The notes beneath the pieces are model-generated. The model was not told where the DNA came from, did not search any database, and saw nothing but the letters and a program-made list of their open reading frames with translations. The translations under genes and the position numbers were made by a program. From Hydrogenophaga sp. (lineage in GTDB: Bacteria; Pseudomonadota; Gammaproteobacteria; Burkholderiales; Burkholderiaceae), in assembly GCA_025458545.1 (NCBI GenBank), contig JALOSH010000053.1:1-9580 (forward strand): a DNA stretch of 9,580 nt, in the 5' to 3' direction. Below, piece after piece: positions 6,314 through 9,580 of the stretch (positions within the stretch are counted from its first letter, which is position 1; every line of letters begins with the position of its first letter).

Positions 6314-6471
6314 ATACCAACAAGTCGACCCGGGCCCCGAGCGAACAAGCCCGCATTGATGTTGCGCTCAAGCAGGCTGCTGCGCACGCCCGCAAGCAAC
6401 TGGCTGCACAAGGCCTGAAGCTGCCCACCCAGAGTTGGAAAACCGGAAAGATCAGCAACCCGGTGGTTTGA
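6310..6471 (+). CDS. Small partner of the zeta-like kinase, putative antitoxin
   Basis: A basic, helical protein of 53 residues from the GTG at 6310, which overlaps the kinase stop as GTGA; an in-frame ATG at 6283 would add 9 residues and a 31-base overlap. The core ARIDVALKQAAAHARKQLAAQG is a predicted helix, and the end (TQSWKTGKI) resembles the (V/I)xWxxGK(V/I) end of small proteins that I recall next to COG4185 kinases. Overlap and size fit an antitoxin, in the reverse order to epsilon-zeta, where the antitoxin comes first. Assignment rests on context. Confidence 0.6.
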   Translation: MNTNKSTRAPSEQARIDVALKQAAAHARKQLAAQGLKLPTQSWKTGKISNPVV

Positions 6472-6483
6472 CGCCGCAGTTGC

Positions 6484-6616
6484 TCAGGCGCTCAGACGTC
6501 GGCCGAATCCGCCGTCCCCATCCATCCCAATGATCAGCCGCTGCGTAGCCCCCACGTAAAACAGCCTGGCCTCTTCGCGCTCGTCTTCGCCCGGGGCGGG
6601 CATGTGGCCCACGCCA
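6484..6616 (-). pseudogene. 3' remnant of a second NERD helicase
   Basis: On the minus strand, 6615-6535 matches the helicase 3' end (3930-3841) at about 90% over 81 shared bases, with a 9-base in-frame deletion. The protein reads VGHMPAPGEDEREEARLFYVGATQRLIIG..., so motif VI FYVGATRAT has lost three residues including its conserved arginine. The frame ends with TGA at 6486-6484, close to the natural position. Similarity stops abruptly near 6616, where upstream helicase motifs should follow. It cannot encode a functional helicase. Confidence 0.85.
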
Positions 6617-6661
6617 TCCGCCGGCCAGGGCCGATGGGTGCGGGCTCTGCAGGCGCCATGG

Positions 6662-7474
6662 TCACCCTTGGTTGGAGAGCGGCGGAGCCGGTGCCCGGGC
6701 TGGTACCGCCGGTGGGCTGGGCACGGCAGGCAGCGTCGCTGGTTCCCTGGCTTCATCCACAAACTTCATTTCGGGAACGGGGAGCTTGCCGCGGATGCTG
6801 TAGACGCTGTCTTTGACCGCTTCTTGCAACTGCCTGCCCCACTGGACGCTGGTTGCGGTGACCCCGGGGGGCAAGTTGTCGGGGATGCCTTGGTCCTTGT
6901 CGGTAACGGTTGCACTGGCCAAAGGCCGCAGATAGGCCACGACAACACCAAACGCGCCCGTGGTCGCGTACTGTTCAGCCGAAACAACGAACATGCTGGG
7001 TGGCAGACGCACCCCGAGCTTGGACAGCACAGCTGCAATGTCTTCAGGGAAATCCGTCAACGCGCTGCTTCTGCCCGGCGCCAGAACCTGCAGGCACCGG
7101 TACGACCTTGCCGCCGGACCAGCCTTGTCGCCCTCGGCATAGGCACCCGCCGGGCCTTTACATCCGGCGCCCGAGTATGAGACTCCATTGAACCTTCCGA
7201 TGCCCGAGGCGTTTGCCCTGACCAGCAAGATGGCATCCAGGAGCTGTCCCGGTCCACGACGAACCAACACCTTGTATTCGGTGGCCTGCTGGTGCGTATG
7301 CCCGTAGCCTGAAAGCGTGTTCTTTCGGGCGTCCACCAAATGAACCTCCCATACGTCTCCCGGCAGGCGCACATCCACCCGCCCGACAGGGACTTCCTGG
7401 CCGGCCAGTGCCTGTGCGCCACAGCCCGCCAGAACACATCCGGCCAGAGCGATTTTTGACATTGCTTTCTTCAA
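6662..7474 (-). CDS. Putative secreted lipoprotein, unknown function
   Basis: A 270-residue protein read from TTG at 7474, chosen because AGGGGA (7486-7481) lies six bases upstream and gives a classical leader, MKKAMSKIALAGCVLAG|C; ATG at 7462 is the alternative. The leader has two LAGC lipoboxes (C13 and C18), with C18 followed by GAQ the more usual cleavage site; a signal peptidase I site after ALA is also possible. The mature part has beta-rich stretches (VPVGRVDVRLPGDVWEVHLVD, EYKVLVRRGPGQLLDAILLV), a Cys-containing SGAGCKGPAGAY segment, and a proline-rich tail (about 245-270). It is likely anchored in the envelope. I recognise no domain. It sits exactly where the middle of the second helicase copy is missing and shares that copy's strand, so it probably arrived by replacement or insertion. 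Confidence 0.75.
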   Translation of the reverse strand: MKKAMSKIALAGCVLAGCGAQALAGQEVPVGRVDVRLPGDVWEVHLVDARKNTLSGYGHTHQQATEYKVLVRRGPGQLLDAILLVRANASGIGRFNGVSYSGAGCKGPAGAYAEGDKAGPAARSYRCLQVLAPGRSSALTDFPEDIAAVLSKLGVRLPPSMFVVSAEQYATTGAFGVVVAYLRPLASATVTDKDQGIPDNLPPGVTATSVQWGRQLQEAVKDSVYSIRGKLPVPEMKFVDEAREPATLPAVPSPPAVPARAPAPPLSNQG

Positions 7475-7689
7475 TTGACTTCCCCTTTGTGATGAAACCA
7501 TATCCATTGATGTTCGAACACTCGCCGCTGCCTGTTCAAGCCCGCAATCGCACTCCGAATTCGCCCCGTCCGCCACTCCCCGGGATCAGCCGCTGACCGA
7601 CCCGCGCCCAGCGCCATCACGGAGCAGCCCAGACCCTGGTGGGCGTGCAGGCTCCTTGGCTTGATGTGGTGTGGTCCGGGGCGGAGTAG
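7475..7689. other. No gene recognised between the lipoprotein and the helicase 5' remnant
   Basis: Apart from the ribosome-binding site at 7481-7486 (minus strand), I see no coding pattern or clear repeat here. A faint, frameshifted resemblance to the helicase residues after codon 30 may extend to about 7620, but I cannot establish it by eye. Confidence 0.4.
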
Positions 7690-7838
7690 CCCGGTGTTCG
7701 AACTTGTGCTGTGGCCAGTCGGCAAGGCGTTGCTCGCCGCTGGTCATGCGCGAGAGGCAGGCTCCCAGCGCGGGTATCGGTGTGGCCATCTGGCTTGTGT
7801 CTTTTTGTTTCCCTGTTGCGCATGATGCCGCAATCTGC
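7690..7838 (-). pseudogene. 5' remnant of a second NERD helicase with its leader
   Basis: On the minus strand the frame from ATG 7789 reads MATPIPALGACLSRMTSGEQRLA, matching the intact helicase start (MATLIPALGSCVSRMTAGERRTA). The DNA alignment is gap-free at an offset of 2173 from about 5571 to 5640, and similarity continues upstream of the start to about 7838. Downstream of roughly codon 30 the frame is lost. Together with the fragment at 6484-6616 it marks a second helicase gene whose centre has been lost. Confidence 0.82.
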
Positions 7839-7900
7839 AGCGCCCCCCCGGACGACACTTGCCAAAGTGGCTCTGCAGTAGCATGTGGTTTCAGTCATTC

Positions 7901-7907
7901 AGGAGGG
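7901..7907 (+). promoter_or_regulatory. Strong Shine-Dalgarno of the antitoxin
   Basis: AGGAGGG seven bases before ATG 7915; it decides this start over the in-frame ATG at 7885. Confidence 0.85.
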
Positions 7908-7914
7908 TTCAACC

Positions 7915-8148
7915 ATGTCCATCACCGCTAAGTCACTGAGCGAACAGGCGATGCAGCTCCCGCCAGATGAGCGCCTGGCGTTGGTGGACCAGCTGCTCGA
8001 CACGCTGGACGAGCCCGACGCTACGCTGGACGCCATGTGGGCGAAGGAAGCCGAATCTCGTTTGGCTGCGTACCGCCGTGGGGAGATTCAGGCGGCGTCT
8101 TTGTCTGACGTGATCGCGAAGTACCAAGTCAAATCCAGAACGGCATGA
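7915..8148 (+). CDS. Addiction-module antitoxin (PF09720, Unstab_antitox type)
   Basis: A 77-residue antitoxin. The segment LSEQAMQLPPDERLALVDQLLDTL (8-31) followed by a W(A/..)KEAESRLAAYRRGE region (42-57) is the signature of the short antitoxins that pair with RelE/ParE toxins; the charged C-terminal part wraps the toxin in characterised members. It overlaps the toxin start by four bases (ATGA at 8145-8148), so the two are co-translated, with the antitoxin first as usual. It is divergent from the helicase 5' remnant with 125 bases between the starts. Confidence 0.9.
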   Translation: MSITAKSLSEQAMQLPPDERLALVDQLLDTLDEPDATLDAMWAKEAESRLAAYRRGEIQAASLSDVIAKYQVKSRTA

Positions 8149-8438
8149 ACGTCCGCCTGCTGGCGCCAGCCCAGGCCGAGCTGGACGAAGCCATGAGCTG
8201 GTATTCGGCCCAGGCTCCAGGCTTGGGCGATGGCTTCTTGGTGGAAGTACTCCGCAGCATTCAGCTGATCCAGCGCCACCCGGAAGGCTGGCACCCACTC
8301 ACGCCAGAGATTCGCCGTTGCAGGTTGCGGCGGTTTCCATACAGCGTGGTCTACACCGTCGAGGCCGGTGAAATTTTGATACTGGCTGTGGCCCACCAAC
8401 ATCGCAAGCCCAGCTATTGGCAAGACCGCATCAACTGA
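8145..8438 (+). CDS. ParE/RelE-family toxin
   Basis: A 97-residue toxin of the RelE/ParE superfamily. Visible features are the N-terminal helix pair (AQAELDEAMSWYSAQAPGLGDGFLVEVLRSIQLIQRHP), the central strands RRCRLRRFPYSVVYTVE (57-73) and the C-terminal ILAVAHQHRKPSYW (79-92). RelE-type members cleave mRNA on the ribosome and ParE-type members poison gyrase; residues visible here do not settle which, though the R-x-P-S-Y-W end is common in proteins annotated as ParE-like. It looks full length and intact, so the module is probably active. Confidence 0.9.
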   Translation: MNVRLLAPAQAELDEAMSWYSAQAPGLGDGFLVEVLRSIQLIQRHPEGWHPLTPEIRRCRLRRFPYSVVYTVEAGEILILAVAHQHRKPSYWQDRIN

Positions 8439-8471
8439 AGCCACCCGCATTCAGGCAGCCAGGTAAGCGAC

Positions 8472-8824
8472 ATGAGCACCCGTTTTTTGACCATCACCCT
8501 GCAGCCCGATTGGCAAGCCGGCCTGCGTGCGGCGGCTGTGGCGGCGCGCAATGACACCTACCAAGGCGAAGTGCTGAATTTCGAGAGCCCGGGGCATTTT
8601 TTCGGCATGCTGACCGAGAAGCGCTGGGCGCTGGTACGCACCGCGCAAGGCAGGGCGAGCTGTCGGTGCGCGAGCTGGCCCGTCTGGTAGGGCGAGATGT
8701 GAAGCGCGTTCACGAAGACGTGGTGGCCCTGGCCGGGCTGGGCCTGCTCGAGCGCACCGATGCCGGGGGCGTGGTGTGCCCGTACGAGTCGCTGCACATT
8801 GACATGCACTTGATGGCGGCTTGA
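8472..8824 (+). pseudogene. Orphan TumA-like winged-helix antitoxin, frameshifted
   Basis: The frame from ATG 8472 gives MSTRFLTITLQPDW... to MLTEKRWALVRTAQG, then runs out of frame to a stop at 8690. In another frame the protein resumes directly as GELSVRELARLVGRDVKRVH and continues to MHLMAA, TGA 8822-8824. Restoring one base near 8651 (GGC-[C]AG-GGC) gives a continuous protein of about 117 residues. The second half is a winged helix with the V-x-x-L-A-(R/K)-x-(V/L)-G-R-D-x-K-R-V-H-E-D-V recognition segment found in regulators paired with TumE (DUF6516) toxins. No TumE-like toxin is seen; the upstream gene is the ParE-like toxin, 33 bases away. It is a pseudogene unless the missing base is a sequencing error. 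Confidence 0.75.
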
Positions 8825-8860
8825 GATCACCGCTTACCTACACCCGCATTCCCCACTCCC

Positions 8861-9007
8861 GTGCTGCCCTCTCAAGCCCTTGCCTTGCACCGCGAAGCCA
8901 TTCGCAACCTCGGCGAACACGAAGACTTGCTGGAGGTAGACGAGCGGCTGGTGAGGGATCTGACAGTGGCAGCGCAGCGGGTGGCTGCAGCGCTGGCAGG
9001 GATGTAA
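8861..9007 (+). CDS. Small helical ORF of unknown function
   Basis: From a GTG at 8861 the frame reads LPSQALALHREAIRNLGEHE and on to AALAGM, TAA (48 residues). Third codon positions are mostly G or C, as in real genes of this genome, and the protein is an acidic amphipathic helix. There is no clear ribosome-binding site. It is in frame with the end of the preceding antitoxin gene, 36 bases after its stop, so it could also be the tail of a broken gene. It lies 11 bases before the GIY-YIG-like gene and may form an operon with it. Family not recognised. Confidence 0.45.
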   Translation: MLPSQALALHREAIRNLGEHEDLLEVDERLVRDLTVAAQRVAAALAGM

Positions 9008-9018
9008 ACCGCTTCTGC

Positions 9019-9345
9019 ATGGCCCGCCGCCCCCACCACCACGTTTACGTGATCGAGCTGCACCCGGACGTGCTGCTGGAGCCGGCCTTCCGGCGCTGCA
9101 ACCCGGGCTACGTGGCGGGCAAGCCCTGCGTGTACGTGGGTATGACGGGGCTGGACCCGGACCTGCGTTTTGACAAACACATGGCCGGCATCCAGGCCAA
9201 CCGCTTCGTGACGAGGTACGGCCTGCGCCTGCTGCCGGACCTGTACGAGGGCTTCAACCCGATGCGCTATGAAGACGCGCAGCAGCGCGAGGTGGAGATC
9301 GGCATCGATCTGCGTTCGGCCGGGTTCGGGGTCTGGCAGGCCTGA
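9019..9345 (+). CDS. Small GIY-YIG-like protein
   Basis: A 108-residue protein. HVYVIELHP (8-16) and CVYVGMTGLDPDLRFDKH (37-54) correspond to the two strands and the catalytic arginine region (R50) of a GIY-YIG nuclease fold; RREVEIG-type residues near E91 and E93 could supply the metal-binding glutamate, and the protein ends AGFGVWQA like other short members. Such stand-alone proteins are common in proteobacteria and mostly uncharacterised; activity as a nuclease is inferred. The start is ATG 9019; an open frame reaches back to 8821 but overlaps the better small ORF at 8861-9007. It may be unrelated to the toxin modules. Confidence 0.7.
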   Translation: MARRPHHHVYVIELHPDVLLEPAFRRCNPGYVAGKPCVYVGMTGLDPDLRFDKHMAGIQANRFVTRYGLRLLPDLYEGFNPMRYEDAQQREVEIGIDLRSAGFGVWQA

Positions 9346-9454
9346 CGGCCCATCCATCCTCTGGATAGGTGACCGTTTCCATTGGCCGAGGGATGGCGCT
9401 GCGCGGCGCCGCTTCCTAGCATCCAGGCATGTCCACAAGGCCCTGGAGGTGCCG

Positions 9455-9580
9455 GTGTCGAACGCTCAAGATATCCCTTTGCGCAGCGCGCGCGAACGCG
9501 TGATCCAGACGCTGTCGTACGAGCTGGGTGCTTTGCTGCTGGTCACGCCGCTGTACCAGTGGCTGTTTGACGCATCGATG
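9455..9580 (+). CDS. PACE-family efflux transporter, N-terminal part (cut by window end)
   Basis: The frame from GTG 9455, preceded by GGAGG at 9445-9449, reads VSNAQDIPLRSARERVIQTL then SYELGALLLVTPLYQWLFDA, open to the window end (42 codons). Charged (S/R)-x-R-E-R-(V/I)-(I/L)-x-x-(L/V)-x-(F/Y)-E at the start of the first membrane helix matches the bacterial transmembrane pair domain of PACE (AceI-like) proton-coupled efflux proteins; the glutamate (E23 here) corresponds to the functionally essential one in AceI. Family members have about 140-150 residues and four helices, so roughly two thirds is missing. An ATG at 9429 is in another frame. Confidence 0.75.
   Translation, partial: MSNAQDIPLRSARERVIQTLSYELGALLLVTPLYQWLFDASM

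Noticed and set aside
6602..7180. 192-codon plus-strand open frame
   Set aside because: Shadow of the lipoprotein gene, which has a signal peptide and a ribosome-binding site on the other strand.
9355..9365. ATCC/GGAT hairpin after the GIY-YIG gene as a terminator
   Set aside because: The stem is only about four base pairs and no U-run follows.
9382..9570. 62-codon open frame at the right end
   Set aside because: Out of frame with the PACE protein, which has a better start (GGAGG plus GTG) and family motifs.

Overview
The window is a GC-rich chromosomal segment from a proteobacterium. The glutaminyl-tRNA synthetase sequence and codon use suggest Burkholderiales, most like Comamonadaceae; this is my inference from how the proteins look, not from a database search. 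It looks like an accessory patch between two ordinary genes: the 3' part of glnS on the left (1-846, 5' end outside) and the start of a PACE-type efflux gene on the right (9455 onward).

Left part (1-1893): glnS ends at 846. A two-gene module follows 3 bases later: a nucleotidyltransferase-fold protein (850-1335) and a 64-residue partner joined by an ATGA overlap (1332-1526). A second, diverged copy of the last ~329 bp of glnS comes next (1565-1893). The module is therefore bracketed by a direct repeat of the glnS 3' end. The two copies differ by 26 of 329 bases without indels, mostly at synonymous sites, which suggests recombination with a related genome rather than a recent tandem duplication.

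Middle part (1894-3789): a visibly AT-richer stretch holds an unrecognised two-TM coiled-coil membrane protein (1997-3271), a possible hairpin in its leader, a REP-like cluster of GGGGTCAGG motifs (3290-3430) and a doubtful AT-rich ORF on the minus strand (3451-3789).

Right-centre part (3790-7838): an intact NERD-domain SF1 (UvrD-like) helicase on the minus strand (3790-5616) is divergent from a zeta-toxin-like kinase with a small overlapping partner (5720-6471). Two fragments of a second NERD helicase copy follow, both on the minus strand: the last codons at 6484-6616 and the first codons plus upstream DNA at about 7690-7838. Between them, where about 1.6 kb of helicase should be, lies an unrelated putative lipoprotein gene (6662-7474).

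Right part (7839-9580): a PF09720-type antitoxin with a ParE/RelE toxin (7915-8438), divergent from the helicase ghost just as the zeta module is divergent from the intact helicase. Then come an orphan, frameshifted TumA-like winged-helix antitoxin (8472-8824), a 48-codon ORF (8861-9007), a small GIY-YIG-like protein (9019-9345) and the partial PACE transporter. Two clear or likely toxin-antitoxin pairs, one candidate pair, one orphan antitoxin and duplicated nuclease-helicases mark the patch as a turnover hotspot for addiction and possibly defence genes. No tRNA, rRNA, CRISPR array or intact transposase was seen.
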